From NCBI RefSeq assembly GCF_013410875.1, contig NZ_JACCCU010000002.1, positions 186,001 to 250,000 on the forward strand: 64,000 nt of DNA, given 5' to 3'. Source of the DNA: Tunturiibacter empetritectus. Its GTDB lineage: Bacteria; Acidobacteriota; Terriglobia; Terriglobales; Acidobacteriaceae. The position numbers and the translations under genes were made by a program. Positions 40,266 to 49,786 of this stretch are shown piece after piece (position 1 is the first letter of the stretch; each line of letters begins with the position of its first letter). Under the pieces are notes generated by a model. That model searched no databases and had not been told where the DNA came from. It saw nothing but the letters and a program-made list of their open reading frames with translations.

Positions 40266-41624
40266 CTAAATTAATTGATTCACCAACTGCCGAAACACGC
40301 GACCGCGATGCTCATAGTTCTCAAACTGGTCGAAGCTCGAACACGCAGGCGACAGCAGCACCACATCGCCCGTCACAGCAGCCTTAGCCGCCTCAGCCAC
40401 CGCCGTCTCCATCGTTCCCGCTGCCACCATCTTCACGACTCCGTGCAGCTGCCGCTCAATCTTTTCTGCAGCTGAACCAATCGTATAAACAACCTTCACC
40501 CTCTCCTTCAGCAACTCGGCCATCAGCCCATAGTCCGAATCCTTATCCTTCCCGCCAAGAATCAGGTGAACACCCTTGCTGAACGAAGCCACAGCCTTCA
40601 TCGTCGCATCCACATTCGTCGCCTTAGAGTCATTGTAGAACTCAACCCCATTCAGCTTCCGCACCAGCTCCAGCCGGTGCTCCACCGCCGTAAAGCTCGC
40701 CACAGAAGCCCGAACACTCTCCGCCGAAACCTTCGCCAAACGAGCCGCACACACCGCAGCCAGCACATTCTCGATGTTGTGCGCACCCTTCAGAGGCACT
40801 TCCGAGACCGGCATCACCGGCTCCGTCACCCCGCCCTCCTTCTCCACCCATACAATCACGCCATCCCGCACAAACGCGCCCTTCCGCACGGCCTTGGTCC
40901 CACTGAACCAGAACACCTCGCTCTTCGCCCGCGCCGCACACATCTGCGTCACGCGATCATCTCCGTTCAACACCAGCGCGTCCCCAGCACCCTGCCGCTC
41001 GAAGATCCTCTCCTTTGCCGCCACATACCTCTCGAAGCTGCCATGCCGATCCAAATGGTCCGGCGTAATATTCAGAATCACGGCAATCCGCGGATGAAAC
41101 TCCTCCACCGTCTCCAGTTGGAAGCTCGAAACCTCCAACACATTCACCGTCTCAGGCGTACTCTTCGCCACCAGATCAATCACCGGCAGACCGATATTCC
41201 CGCCCACCTGCGTCGGCACCCCTGCATCACTCAGGATCTTCCCCACCAGCGTCGTCGTCGTCGTCTTCCCATTCGATCCAGTAATCGCCACCACCTGCCC
41301 TTGCAGATAGCGACTCGCAAGTTCCAACTCTCCAATCACCGTCAACCCAAACGCGACGACCTGCTTCACCTCCGGCGTATCCATCGGCACACCCGGCGAG
41401 ACCACAATCAGATCCTGCCGCCGAAACGTCAGAAGCCCATGTCCACCCGACTCAACCATAATCCCCGCTTCCAGCAACGCAGGAATCTCTTGCGCCAGCG
41501 CAACCGCACTACGCGTGTCGCTTACCGTAACCCGCGCCCCCTGCGCACGCAGAAACATCGCCGCCGACAGCCCGGACTTCCCCAACCCCACCACCAACAC
41601 CCGCTTATTCTTCAAATCCATCAT
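40266..41624 (-). CDS. murD: UDP-MurNAc-L-Ala-D-Glu ligase MurD
   Basis: Cytoplasmic Mur ligase adding D-Glu. 452 residues from the first of two adjacent ATG codons (MMDLKNKRVLVVGLGKSG); the open frame to 41723 overlaps mraY and is rejected. ATP loop AITGSNGKTTTTTLVGKIL, NITPDHLDRHGS, and C-terminal NDSKATNVDATMKAV and LILGGKDKDSDY. It begins 11 bp after the mraY stop. Confidence 0.97.
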   Translation of the reverse strand: MMDLKNKRVLVVGLGKSGLSAAMFLRAQGARVTVSDTRSAVALAQEIPALLEAGIMVESGGHGLLTFRRQDLIVVSPGVPMDTPEVKQVVAFGLTVIGELELASRYLQGQVVAITGSNGKTTTTTLVGKILSDAGVPTQVGGNIGLPVIDLVAKSTPETVNVLEVSSFQLETVEEFHPRIAVILNITPDHLDRHGSFERYVAAKERIFERQGAGDALVLNGDDRVTQMCAARAKSEVFWFSGTKAVRKGAFVRDGVIVWVEKEGGVTEPVMPVSEVPLKGAHNIENVLAAVCAARLAKVSAESVRASVASFTAVEHRLELVRKLNGVEFYNDSKATNVDATMKAVASFSKGVHLILGGKDKDSDYGLMAELLKERVKVVYTIGSAAEKIERQLHGVVKMVAAGTMETAVAEAAKAAVTGDVVLLSPACSSFDQFENYEHRGRVFRQLVNQLI

Positions 41625-41635
41625 GCCCAACACTC

Positions 41636-42772
41636 TCATCGCAGCTTCAAAGTAGTCAACGCGAACAAAGCAAACACCAGCGCCAGAATCCAAAATCGCG
41701 CAATCACCTTCGACTCCGACCATCCCATCAACTCAAAGTGATGGTGCAGCGGAGCCATCTTGAAGATGCGCTTCCCGTTCCTCAGCTTATAGCTCCCCAC
41801 CTGCAGCATCACGCTCAACGCCTCAAGAATAAACACCCCGCCAATAAACGGCAGCAGCAACTCCTGCTTAATCACAACCGCCACCGTTCCAATCGCCCCA
41901 CCCAGAGCAAGGCTCCCAACATCCCCCATAAAGATCTCAGCCGGATGAGCGTTATACCAAAGGAACCCGATACTAGCGCCCACCATCGACCCGCAAAAAA
42001 CCGTCAGTTCGCTCACCATCGGCATTCGCTGCAGCTCAAGATAATCAGAAAACACCACATGCCCACTGACATAGGTCAGCACCGTCAAGGCTCCAGCCGC
42101 AATGATCGTGCACCCAATCGCCAACCCATCCAATCCATCGGTCAGATTCACCGCATTGCTCGCGCCCGCAATCACGATCATCACAAACACAACGAACGGC
42201 ACAAACACCAGCCAGTGCATATGTGGAATATGCCCCATCCACTCCCACACCAGGTCCGGCCTGAATCGCTTTGCAAACGGCACCATCAGCCGTGTCGAGT
42301 AGCCCCCGCGAATCTCCATCACCACCAGCGCAGCCGCGACCAGCCCACTCGCAATAAACTGCAAACCCAACTTCGCCCTCGCCGTCAGGCCTTGATTCTG
42401 CCGGTGCACCACCTTGATATAGTCATCCGCAAATCCAATCGCCCCAAACGCAAGCGTAGACAGCATCACCAGCCACACATAGGGATTCGAAAGATCCGAC
42501 CACATCAACGTCGGCACCAAAATCGAGATGCAGATCAGCACCCCGCCCATCGTCGGTGTCCCACTCTTCTTTTGGTGCGACTGCGGTCCCTCTTCCCGGA
42601 TGTATTGCCCAATCTGAAACTCGCGCAGCTTCTCGATCACATACGGGCCGATCAGCAACCCGATCAGCAGCGCCGTAAGGCTCGCAAACACAGTACGAAA
42701 CGTCAGATATCGGAATATGCGAAACAGCCGAAAGTAAGGGAACAGCTTCTGGTACAGCAACCAATAGAGCAA
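41636..42772 (-). CDS. mraY: Phospho-MurNAc-pentapeptide translocase MraY
   Basis: Ten-segment inner-membrane enzyme forming lipid I from UDP-MurNAc-pentapeptide and undecaprenyl phosphate. 378 residues with TTG start at 42772 preceded by GGAGG; no ATG fits the conserved N-terminus MLYWLLYQKLFPYF. Motifs: GTPTMGGVLI, FADDYIKV, NAVNLTDGLDGLAIG and APLHHHFELMGW. Followed at 11 bp by murD. Confidence 0.97.
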   Translation of the reverse strand: MLYWLLYQKLFPYFRLFRIFRYLTFRTVFASLTALLIGLLIGPYVIEKLREFQIGQYIREEGPQSHQKKSGTPTMGGVLICISILVPTLMWSDLSNPYVWLVMLSTLAFGAIGFADDYIKVVHRQNQGLTARAKLGLQFIASGLVAAALVVMEIRGGYSTRLMVPFAKRFRPDLVWEWMGHIPHMHWLVFVPFVVFVMIVIAGASNAVNLTDGLDGLAIGCTIIAAGALTVLTYVSGHVVFSDYLELQRMPMVSELTVFCGSMVGASIGFLWYNAHPAEIFMGDVGSLALGGAIGTVAVVIKQELLLPFIGGVFILEALSVMLQVGSYKLRNGKRIFKMAPLHHHFELMGWSESKVIARFWILALVFALFALTTLKLR

Positions 42773-42910
42773 AACGCCTCCGCCTTTACCCGCAGCTAAT
42801 GCCCGTTTTCGTTGCGAGTCACGGCTATCTTAACAGCACCATCCCCCACATCCTTGGTTTATCTCATCTGTGAACCAACTCGAATGCCCACCGAATCCGA
42901 GGTTCTCAGC

Positions 42911-43567
42911 TCAAAGCCCATGCTCCAGAGCAAAGCAGAGCGCATCCGCCGCCATCGCAAGTTCGAACGCCAGATGTGCATCGTGGTCCGAATCCTCCGC
43001 CTGCCGCAGCAACTCCACCGTCACCGGAAAAAGATCCGTCCCCTTGCCGCGCTCTGCGTTCTCGATCTTCTCCAGCCGATGATCCGCCTCCGCAATAAAT
43101 CTCTCCAGCCACTCCGGCGAAGGCGACGCTACCCTCTGCCGGTGCTTGTCCCTAGCTGCATACAAACCCGCCAGCGACAGATGCTCCGCCGCGCGCAAAA
43201 CCCCAATCGCCCGCAGCACAAACTTGTTGCCCTCTTCACCCTCGGTCGCCTTGCGGTAGAGCTTCACCCCACGCTCCAGCAGATCCCTCAGATCTTCCCC
43301 AGTCCCCTTCTCCATCAACGAGATCACCACCGAAGCCCGCTGCATGTGGTGAAACGCAGTCATAAGCCCATGATCGGTTGCATAGACAAATCCAGAACCC
43401 GCAACCTTCTCTGCAGCTTTCTTCGCGGCCTTCGCAGCTTTTTTAGCATGCTTGGCGGCATGTTTTGCCGGGTGTTTTTTCGCGGCATGTTTCATCGCCT
43501 TCTTCGCATGCTTCTTCAGCGCCGAATCGGACTCCCTTTTGACCAGCGCATTCCCATTGCTCGACAT
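42911..43567 (-). CDS. Hypothetical protein with histone H1-like Lys/Ala/His tail, inside dcw
   Basis: 218 residues. Residues about 18-55 are a run of KKHAKKAMKHAAKK, HPAKHAAKHAKK and AAKAAKKAAEK-type units, like bacterial histone H1-like and AlgP-type tails. The remaining 160 residues are a non-repetitive, Leu/Ala/Glu-rich all-helical domain with paired His (ATDHGLMTAFHHMQ) and many His/Asp/Glu residues in helices. It is co-oriented with murF (102 bp before) and mraY (138 bp after), so it is likely made with the cell wall genes. I do not recognise the helical domain. Confidence 0.8.
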   Translation of the reverse strand: MSSNGNALVKRESDSALKKHAKKAMKHAAKKHPAKHAAKHAKKAAKAAKKAAEKVAGSGFVYATDHGLMTAFHHMQRASVVISLMEKGTGEDLRDLLERGVKLYRKATEGEEGNKFVLRAIGVLRAAEHLSLAGLYAARDKHRQRVASPSPEWLERFIAEADHRLEKIENAERGKGTDLFPVTVELLRQAEDSDHDAHLAFELAMAADALCFALEHGL

Positions 43568-43668
43568 ATCTCTCCACTCCCCTAGGTTCTAGTACCGCAA
43601 ATCGGTAAACCAAGCTCGTCAAAATCAAGCCCGGCAAATCAGTCAGATGCGTTTAAACCCCAAGCGTC

Positions 43669-45054
43669 CTACAGCCTTCCGGCAATCGCCGCCAAAGCCT
43701 TCTCCAGGCGCACGCCCCGCGAAGCCTTCAACAACACTACGTCGCTCGGACGCACATTCGCAACCAGCCACTCCCCCGCCTCCTCAGGGCTCGTGACAAA
43801 AAGCGCCTCCGTACCCGCAGCTCTTGCCGCCTCGACAGTAGCCTCGGCCGCGCCCCGTACTCCAAGCACAAAATCTACCCCCCTCTCCTTCATCCTCGTA
43901 CCGCACGCTGCGTGCAGCGCAGCCGAATCCGGACCAAGCTCCAGCATCTCCCCCGCAACCACAATATGTCGCTCCGCCGGAATCGCCATCAACGCATCGA
44001 TCATCGCATTCAGCGCCGTCGGATTGGAGTTATAGCAGTCATTGATCAGCGTCGCCCCCCGCCACTCCAGAACCTCGCCACGTTTGTCTCCTGCCCGCAG
44101 TTCACCGACAGCCGCAGCACAATCCCCCAGTCCCATCCCGCTCTGCAGGCCCACTGCAATGGCGGCCAGCGCATTCGGAACATTATGCCGCCCCAACATC
44201 TTCAACTGCACACTCGCACGCTGCCCCCTGGCCTCCACCGTAAACACCACGCCCTCGGTACCCACCTCCGCCACGTTCACAGCTCTCACACCCGCACCCT
44301 CGCCAAACCCGTAAAACACCGCGCGTTCTCCCAGTCCACGGCCAAACGCCGCCACAAAAGCGTCATCGAAGTTCAAAACCGCGATGCCGTCCGCGGGCAG
44401 TGCCTCAATCAACTCATACTTCGCCCGTGCGATTCCAATTAGTCCCTCCGGAAAGAACTCGAGATGCACCGGCCCCACGTTCGACACCACCGCCCAATCG
44501 GGCTCCGCAATCCTCGACAGCGCGGCAATCTCCCCCGCGTGGTTCATTCCCATCTCGATCACCGCAACCTCATGCTCCCGCTCCAACTTCAGAAGCTGCA
44601 ACGGTAGCCCAAACGCGTTGTTCAGGTTGCCTGCCGACTTCAGCACCTTGAATTTCGCGCCTAAAACCTGCGCCACGGCTTCCTTGGTCGTCGTCTTTCC
44701 GGCCGACCCGGTTACGCCGATCACCCTCCCGCCCCACTCTCGCCGCACCGCATGAGCCAGTTGCTGCAGCGCCATCAACACACAGTCATCGCACGCTGCC
44801 ACCCGCAACAACCGCCTTTCATCCACCTCAGCCGGCACGACCCATCGATTACTCACTACCGCAGCGACCGCCCCATTCGCAAGCGCGGCCTCTACATAGT
44901 CATGTCCATCCAGTCTCTCGCCGCGAACGGCGAAAAAAAGTTCCCCTGCGCCGATGGTCCGCGAATCAATCCCATAGCCTTCCGCCTCGGCCGACGTATC
45001 GAACTCGCCATCGGCATGAATCCAGTCAGCAATCTTCCCCAAGGTCAGCTTCAC
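43669..45054 (-). CDS. murF: UDP-MurNAc-tripeptide D-Ala-D-Ala ligase MurF
   Basis: Last cytoplasmic Mur ligase. 461 residues, GTG start at 45054 that overlaps the murE stop (GTGA). ATP loop GVTGSAGKTTTKEAVAQVL, EMGMNHAGEIAALSRIAEP, and NDCYNSNPTALNAMIDAL. The substrate D-Ala-D-Ala requires ddl, which is not in the window. Confidence 0.97.
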   Translation of the reverse strand: MKLTLGKIADWIHADGEFDTSAEAEGYGIDSRTIGAGELFFAVRGERLDGHDYVEAALANGAVAAVVSNRWVVPAEVDERRLLRVAACDDCVLMALQQLAHAVRREWGGRVIGVTGSAGKTTTKEAVAQVLGAKFKVLKSAGNLNNAFGLPLQLLKLEREHEVAVIEMGMNHAGEIAALSRIAEPDWAVVSNVGPVHLEFFPEGLIGIARAKYELIEALPADGIAVLNFDDAFVAAFGRGLGERAVFYGFGEGAGVRAVNVAEVGTEGVVFTVEARGQRASVQLKMLGRHNVPNALAAIAVGLQSGMGLGDCAAAVGELRAGDKRGEVLEWRGATLINDCYNSNPTALNAMIDALMAIPAERHIVVAGEMLELGPDSAALHAACGTRMKERGVDFVLGVRGAAEATVEAARAAGTEALFVTSPEEAGEWLVANVRPSDVVLLKASRGVRLEKALAAIAGRL

Positions 45055-46571
45055 GCTATCTCCCTCAAAACTTCAGCAGCTACTGCCACATCATCAAACG
45101 GCACCGTCCCATCTCGCAGGATCTGCACCTTCTCATGGCCCTTTCCAGCGATCAGAACAATGTCTCCAACCTTGGCCGCGCGAATCGCAATCTCGATCGC
45201 CGCAGCTCGATCCTGCTCTACTATGCACCTAGCCGTCGTCTCCCGCACCCCCACCAGAGCCTCGTTGATAATTGTCATCGGATCTTCACTTCGAGGATTG
45301 TCGCTCGTAAGCACCACAAGGTCGCTTCCCTCGCCCGCCGCCCTGCCCATCCGCGGGCGCTTCGTCTTATCCCGATCGCCGCCACAGCCAAATAAAGTGA
45401 TCACCCTGGCCCCGCGCTCCGCCACCAACTCCCTCGCCAGCGAGATCAAGTTCCGCAAAGCATCGTCCGTGTGCGCGTAGTCCACCACCACAGTAAAGCC
45501 GAGTTGATTCGCGATGGTCTCAAAGCGTCCCGGAACAGGCATCAACTTACCAGCAGCTTCCGCAATTTGCTCCAAACTCAAACCCCGAGCCAAGGCAGCA
45601 CAAGATGCTGCTAGCAGGTTGTACACATTCACTCGCCCGGTCAGGGAAGATCTCATCTCCACTGTCCCCATTGGCGTCTTCCAATCAAAAGACGTTTCAC
45701 CTGCTTGCAGGGTCACATTCTCCGCGCGAAACTCTGGAACCCCACCGTAGTTTTTCTTGAACCCGTAAGTCCAAAGTTCGCTGCATCCTATAGCTGCTTT
45801 CTCAATCAAGCCGCCATATTCATCATCATGATTTACAACAGCTATCCTCGGAGGAGTCGACCCAACTCCTTCGAACAGTCGCGCCTTCGCCGCAAAGTAC
45901 TTCTCCATCGTCCCGTGATAGTCCAGATGATCCTGTGTCAGATTCGTAAACATCGCCACATCCACCGGCAGCCCCCAGACACGCTCCTGCTCCAGCGCAT
46001 GGGATGACATCTCCATAACGGCCTCCGTAGCTCCCGCCTTCACACCATCCGCAAAGATCTCCAGAACATCCCGCGACTCTGGCGTCGTATGCGGAGAAAC
46101 CCGCACCTCATCTCCAACATGTGTCTCAATTGTCCCGATCAACACACACGTCCGTCCCACACTACGCAGCATCGCCTCCAGCAAGAATGCCGTAGTCGTC
46201 TTTCCGTTCGTCCCGGTCACTGCGCTCAAAGCAAGATCACGTTCCGGATGCCCCATGACCGCAGCGCTTACCTCTGCCAGCGCCCGCCTCCCCCGCTCCA
46301 CCAACGCCGCGCCAACGCCCACATGCTCATGGCGCAGCTTCTCATAAGCCTCGCGAGAGTCCGTCACCACCGCCGTCGCCCCCTTCGCGACAGCCGCCTC
46401 TATATAGCGATTTCCATCCGTCGCCTCACCCCGCATCGCGACAAACACATGCCCGCTCTTCACCCGCCGAGAGTCATATTCCACCCCCGAAACCTCGACG
46501 GAAGTGCAATACCGATCCATGGCGCTCAAGCCCTCGCAAACTGTCTGCCAGTTCACCGTCTCACAACTCAT
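45051..46571 (-). CDS. murE: UDP-MurNAc-dipeptide:meso-DAP ligase MurE
   Basis: Mur ligase adding the third residue. 506 residues. ATP loop VTGTNGKTTTAFLLEAML. The specificity motif DNPR (in LTSDNPRSEDP) indicates meso-diaminopimelate as substrate, hence an A1-gamma type Gram-negative peptidoglycan. Overlaps murF by 4 bp, and follows ftsI by 46 bp. Confidence 0.97.
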   Translation of the reverse strand: MSCETVNWQTVCEGLSAMDRYCTSVEVSGVEYDSRRVKSGHVFVAMRGEATDGNRYIEAAVAKGATAVVTDSREAYEKLRHEHVGVGAALVERGRRALAEVSAAVMGHPERDLALSAVTGTNGKTTTAFLLEAMLRSVGRTCVLIGTIETHVGDEVRVSPHTTPESRDVLEIFADGVKAGATEAVMEMSSHALEQERVWGLPVDVAMFTNLTQDHLDYHGTMEKYFAAKARLFEGVGSTPPRIAVVNHDDEYGGLIEKAAIGCSELWTYGFKKNYGGVPEFRAENVTLQAGETSFDWKTPMGTVEMRSSLTGRVNVYNLLAASCAALARGLSLEQIAEAAGKLMPVPGRFETIANQLGFTVVVDYAHTDDALRNLISLARELVAERGARVITLFGCGGDRDKTKRPRMGRAAGEGSDLVVLTSDNPRSEDPMTIINEALVGVRETTARCIVEQDRAAAIEIAIRAAKVGDIVLIAGKGHEKVQILRDGTVPFDDVAVAAEVLREIA

Positions 46572-46617
46572 AGAGCGATGCTAGCCGAGATTCCGAATAT
46601 CTCCCAGCACCTGACCA

Positions 46618-48948
46618 TCATCGACTGAACCGCACCACGATCTCAGTTCCTGCCGGTACCATCGTCCCCGCCGCCGGAGCCTGCTCTCTAGCCAACCCAC
46701 TTCCCACGGCCTGCACCCGCAAACCCACGGAATCCGCACGTTCCACCACCCCCCGCAGCCCCGACCCTTCAAACGAGGGCACAGGCACACGTAGTCCCGC
46801 ATCCACGACAACCGCGCCCTTCTCGTTTGCATCAACAGCAGGACGAGCCTTCTGCGCTGACAGTGGCGCAGACGCAGGAGACACAGAACCGCTCCCATCC
46901 CCTGAATGGAACGCCGCCAGAACCTTCACCGGCAGCATGTTCAAAATCTCAGCTGTCTTACCCTGCGCCTTTTGCGTCACAGCTACCGGAGTCTTATTCA
47001 CCGCAACCTCGGCAGCCGCGGCGGCCGCCGGGGTGCGCAGCGGATCATCCGCCGGTAAGCTGTTCACATCATCGAACATCGCATTCAGATCTGCTGTGTT
47101 TTCGCTCGGCGCATCCCCCTCCGCGTCCGCCTTTGCCGCAACAATCAGTTCTTTTTGGGTCTTCAACGGCTGATCATGCGGTACACCCAGATACTCCAGC
47201 ACCTGCTGCGCCACATCCGCAAACACTGGCGCACTCGCTGCTCCTCCGTAGTGCGCTGCTTCACCACCAGCTGTCGGCGTATCGATTACCACAGCGATCG
47301 AGATCGCCGGATTACTCACTGGCGCAAATCCCGCAAAGCTCGCTACGAGCTTCGTATGAGAGTATGTGTGCGTCGCCACATCTATCTTCTGTGCGGTCCC
47401 AGTCTTGCCCGCAGAGCTGTAACCGTTCAACGCAGCCAGTTTGCCCGTCCCCTCGGTCACGATGCCCTGCATCATCATCCGCATCTTCGCGGAGGTCATC
47501 TCTGAGATCACCCGATGAGCCCCATCCGGCAGTGTGGCCGGCAACTGATTTGATGGCCGAAATGCTGCGGGCTTCAATCTTGCGTCCCCCTTCATCTCAT
47601 CAGTCGACTGCAATAGTACATGCGGCGGCATGTAGACCCCGCCATTCGCGAGCGCACTCACCATCGTCACCAGCTGTACCGGCGTTACGCCAACCTCTTG
47701 CCCGATCGCCATCGACAGGATGCTCGTCGATCCCCACTTCTTCGGTGACCGCAGCAGCCCTCGGGTCTCGCTGGGCAATTCGATCCCTGACCGGTCGCCA
47801 AAACCAAATCCGCGCATATATCCATAGAACTTGTTCGGCCCCAGCTTCAACGCCATCTTCGCCGCACCTACGTCGCTCGAGTGCTCCAGCGCATACTGCA
47901 CCGTCACCACGCCGAAGTGGTCGCTGTGATCGTCATGCAGCGTGCGGCCATACATCGTCATCGCCCCGTTCTGGCAGTCCACCAGGTCCGTCGGCTGCAC
48001 ACCTGCGCCATCGAGCGCCGCCGAATACGTCACTAGCTTGAACGTAGACCCCGGCTCATACACATCACTCACAGCCAGGTTTTGCAGCACACTCGCGTCC
48101 ATGTGCCTCTGGTCGTTCGGATTAAATCGAGGTGAAATCGCCAGCGCAAGAATCTGCCCAGTATGCGGATCCTGCACCACCACCGTCCCGTGCAGCGCCT
48201 TTGTCTTGAGCATCTGTGCATCCAGCGCCCGTTCCGCCATGTACTGAATATTTGCGTCGATCGAGAGCACAAGATTTTCACCCGGCATCGGCTGACTCTC
48301 TTCACTGCCCAACACGTGCCGCCGTGCATCGAGCGCAGTCAGCATATGACCGGGCTCACCATGCATATCTTCATCGAACTGTCGCTCCAGCCCGCCCAGC
48401 CCTACATCATCCGTACCCACATACCCCAACACCTGCGCGGCTAAATCATTGTTCGGATAAAACCGCTTGAACTCCTTCTGAAAATAGACGCCTTTCAAAT
48501 TCAGCTCGCGCAGACGATCAGCAATACCAGGATCAACCTTCCGTGCAACCCAGGCAAAGTTCCTCGAGGCGTTGAACCGAGCCAGCATCTGCTGCTGCGA
48601 TGTAAAGTTGTCCCTCGGATCCGCATGCACAATCTCAGCCAGTATCTCCGCCGCACTCGCACGATTATCCCCCAGCTCCGACGGCACCGCATAGACGCTA
48701 TCCACCTGCACCGTCACCGCAAGCTCCCGCAGATTACGGTCATACAGCATCCCCCGCCGTGGAGCCACTTCGAACGTCCTCTGCTGCTGCAGCGCCGCAC
48801 GATGCACAAAGTCCGAGTGGCGCACCACCTGCAACCAGCCCAGACGTACCGCGATCAAAACCGTCCAGGCGCAAAAAAACAGCGCCACATAGGCGAAACG
48901 GATCCTCCGTATCGGAGCGGTCAACGTCTGCCGTGGCGCCTTGTTCAT
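46618..48948 (-). CDS. ftsI: Division transpeptidase FtsI (PBP3-like) with PASTA domain
   Basis: Class B penicillin-binding protein cross-linking septal peptidoglycan, 776 residues. One membrane segment (about 18-38), PBP dimer domain, and transpeptidase domain with Ser301-T-F-Lys304 and GYSSAGKTGTAQ. The second motif, normally SxN, reads Ser357-Ser-Asp359 (codon at 47872-47874 is GAC). A linker of about 120 residues then leads to a C-terminal PASTA domain (VPVPSFEGSGLRGVVERAD, about 715-776). PASTA on FtsI is usual in Gram-positive and some deep lineages and binds glycan or muropeptide. Confidence 0.95.
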   Translation of the reverse strand: MNKAPRQTLTAPIRRIRFAYVALFFCAWTVLIAVRLGWLQVVRHSDFVHRAALQQQRTFEVAPRRGMLYDRNLRELAVTVQVDSVYAVPSELGDNRASAAEILAEIVHADPRDNFTSQQQMLARFNASRNFAWVARKVDPGIADRLRELNLKGVYFQKEFKRFYPNNDLAAQVLGYVGTDDVGLGGLERQFDEDMHGEPGHMLTALDARRHVLGSEESQPMPGENLVLSIDANIQYMAERALDAQMLKTKALHGTVVVQDPHTGQILALAISPRFNPNDQRHMDASVLQNLAVSDVYEPGSTFKLVTYSAALDGAGVQPTDLVDCQNGAMTMYGRTLHDDHSDHFGVVTVQYALEHSSDVGAAKMALKLGPNKFYGYMRGFGFGDRSGIELPSETRGLLRSPKKWGSTSILSMAIGQEVGVTPVQLVTMVSALANGGVYMPPHVLLQSTDEMKGDARLKPAAFRPSNQLPATLPDGAHRVISEMTSAKMRMMMQGIVTEGTGKLAALNGYSSAGKTGTAQKIDVATHTYSHTKLVASFAGFAPVSNPAISIAVVIDTPTAGGEAAHYGGAASAPVFADVAQQVLEYLGVPHDQPLKTQKELIVAAKADAEGDAPSENTADLNAMFDDVNSLPADDPLRTPAAAAAAEVAVNKTPVAVTQKAQGKTAEILNMLPVKVLAAFHSGDGSGSVSPASAPLSAQKARPAVDANEKGAVVVDAGLRVPVPSFEGSGLRGVVERADSVGLRVQAVGSGLAREQAPAAGTMVPAGTEIVVRFSR

Positions 48949-49043
48949 CTCATCCCTGCTTTATCGTTAGTGTACTTCCCGGTCCTCTTCGTCAGACATT
49001 CTCTGCAAAGTCGAACACCCTCTGCCGACGACCCGACGATCCA

Positions 49044-49568
49044 CTACTGAGCCATCTGCATCGCCGGAGCGCTCGCCTGCGCCAGCGCCGGGGCATTCGG
49101 ATCTCCGCCGCCCTCCGGCCGCACTACCTGGCCCGGCTGGGGCTCGCCCAGACCAAGCTGTTTTGCAATCCGATCGATCCGGCCAGGATCGGTCAGTTGC
49201 GCCTCGGACAAGCGAAGCTGCCGATTCTCCTCCCGCAACTGCTCCACCTGCGCCTTCTGCGCCTCAACGTGATACCCAATCTCAATCGCAGAAAAGTGCT
49301 GCCACACATAGACCATCACCAGCACAAACAACACGCTCATTACTGCGGTAAACGTGCGCATCTCGCGACGCCGTTCCGGATCGTCCGCCTTCACAATGCG
49401 GCTGTTGTCGATGTGCTTGGTAAAGAAGACCTCTGGCGTCGGTCCACGCCGCGCGCGCCGTTGCGCCTCATAGAGCTCACGATTCCGCGCCGTCAGCGAC
49501 TCCGCACGGCTCTGCGCCCGCGAACCCAACATCTCTAGCTGTTGTCCTGCCATCGCCGAAGCTGCCAT
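49044..49568 (-). CDS. ftsL: Cell division protein FtsL
   Basis: Bitopic divisome protein, 174 residues, larger than the 100-120 of model FtsL. Long cytoplasmic N-terminus of about 70 residues, membrane segment MRTFTAVMSVLFVLVMVYVW, then a coiled coil (EAQKAQVEQLREENRQLRLSE) and LTDPGRIDRIAKQLGLGEP, a typical FtsL ending. Function is assigned by topology and position between rsmH and ftsI. GAGAGGTG precedes the ATG. A 218-bp structured spacer separates it from rsmH. Confidence 0.88.
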   Translation of the reverse strand: MAASAMAGQQLEMLGSRAQSRAESLTARNRELYEAQRRARRGPTPEVFFTKHIDNSRIVKADDPERRREMRTFTAVMSVLFVLVMVYVWQHFSAIEIGYHVEAQKAQVEQLREENRQLRLSEAQLTDPGRIDRIAKQLGLGEPQPGQVVRPEGGGDPNAPALAQASAPAMQMAQ

Positions 49569-49643
49569 GGTGCACCTCTCTAAAACTCGCCTCTGAATCT
49601 CTATCTCTCAATCAAACCTTGCCACTCTCCTTAACGTACGAAC

Positions 49644-49726
49644 CGGGCCGGGATCGCTATGGAGGAAGGGACTTTGTGTTGCAGAGTTGTCTTTCGCCTG
49701 AAAGAAGGTGGGACAACCCCGGCCCG
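49644..49726 (-). ncRNA. Structured element A in the rsmH-ftsL spacer
   Basis: Nested stems: outer CGGGCCGGG (49644-49652) with CCCGGCCCG (49718-49726); directly stacked GTTGT (49686-49690) with ACAAC (49713-49717); and CTTTC-gcct-GAAAG (49691-49704). The 33-nt unpaired segment includes CCCTTCCTCC as read on the transcribed strand. Transcribed as the ftsL leader. It lacks a T-run. Confidence 0.6.
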
Positions 49727-49736
49727 ATCACTTGTC

Positions 49737-49778
49737 TTCTCTATCTATAGACTGCACCATTTTTAGTGCAATAGAGAA
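49737..49778 (-). ncRNA. Structured element B in the rsmH-ftsL spacer
   Basis: TTCTCTAT (49737-49744) pairs with ATAGAGAA (49771-49778); TGCAC (49753-49757) pairs with GTGCA (49766-49770), stacked on the first stem with an 8-nt one-sided bulge. Nine nt after the rsmH stop codon. Confidence 0.6.
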
Positions 49779-49786
49779 TCTTGTAC

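Noticed and set aside
49644..49726. Element A as a simple terminator of rsmH
   Set aside because: No T-run follows and the domain has several nested helices.
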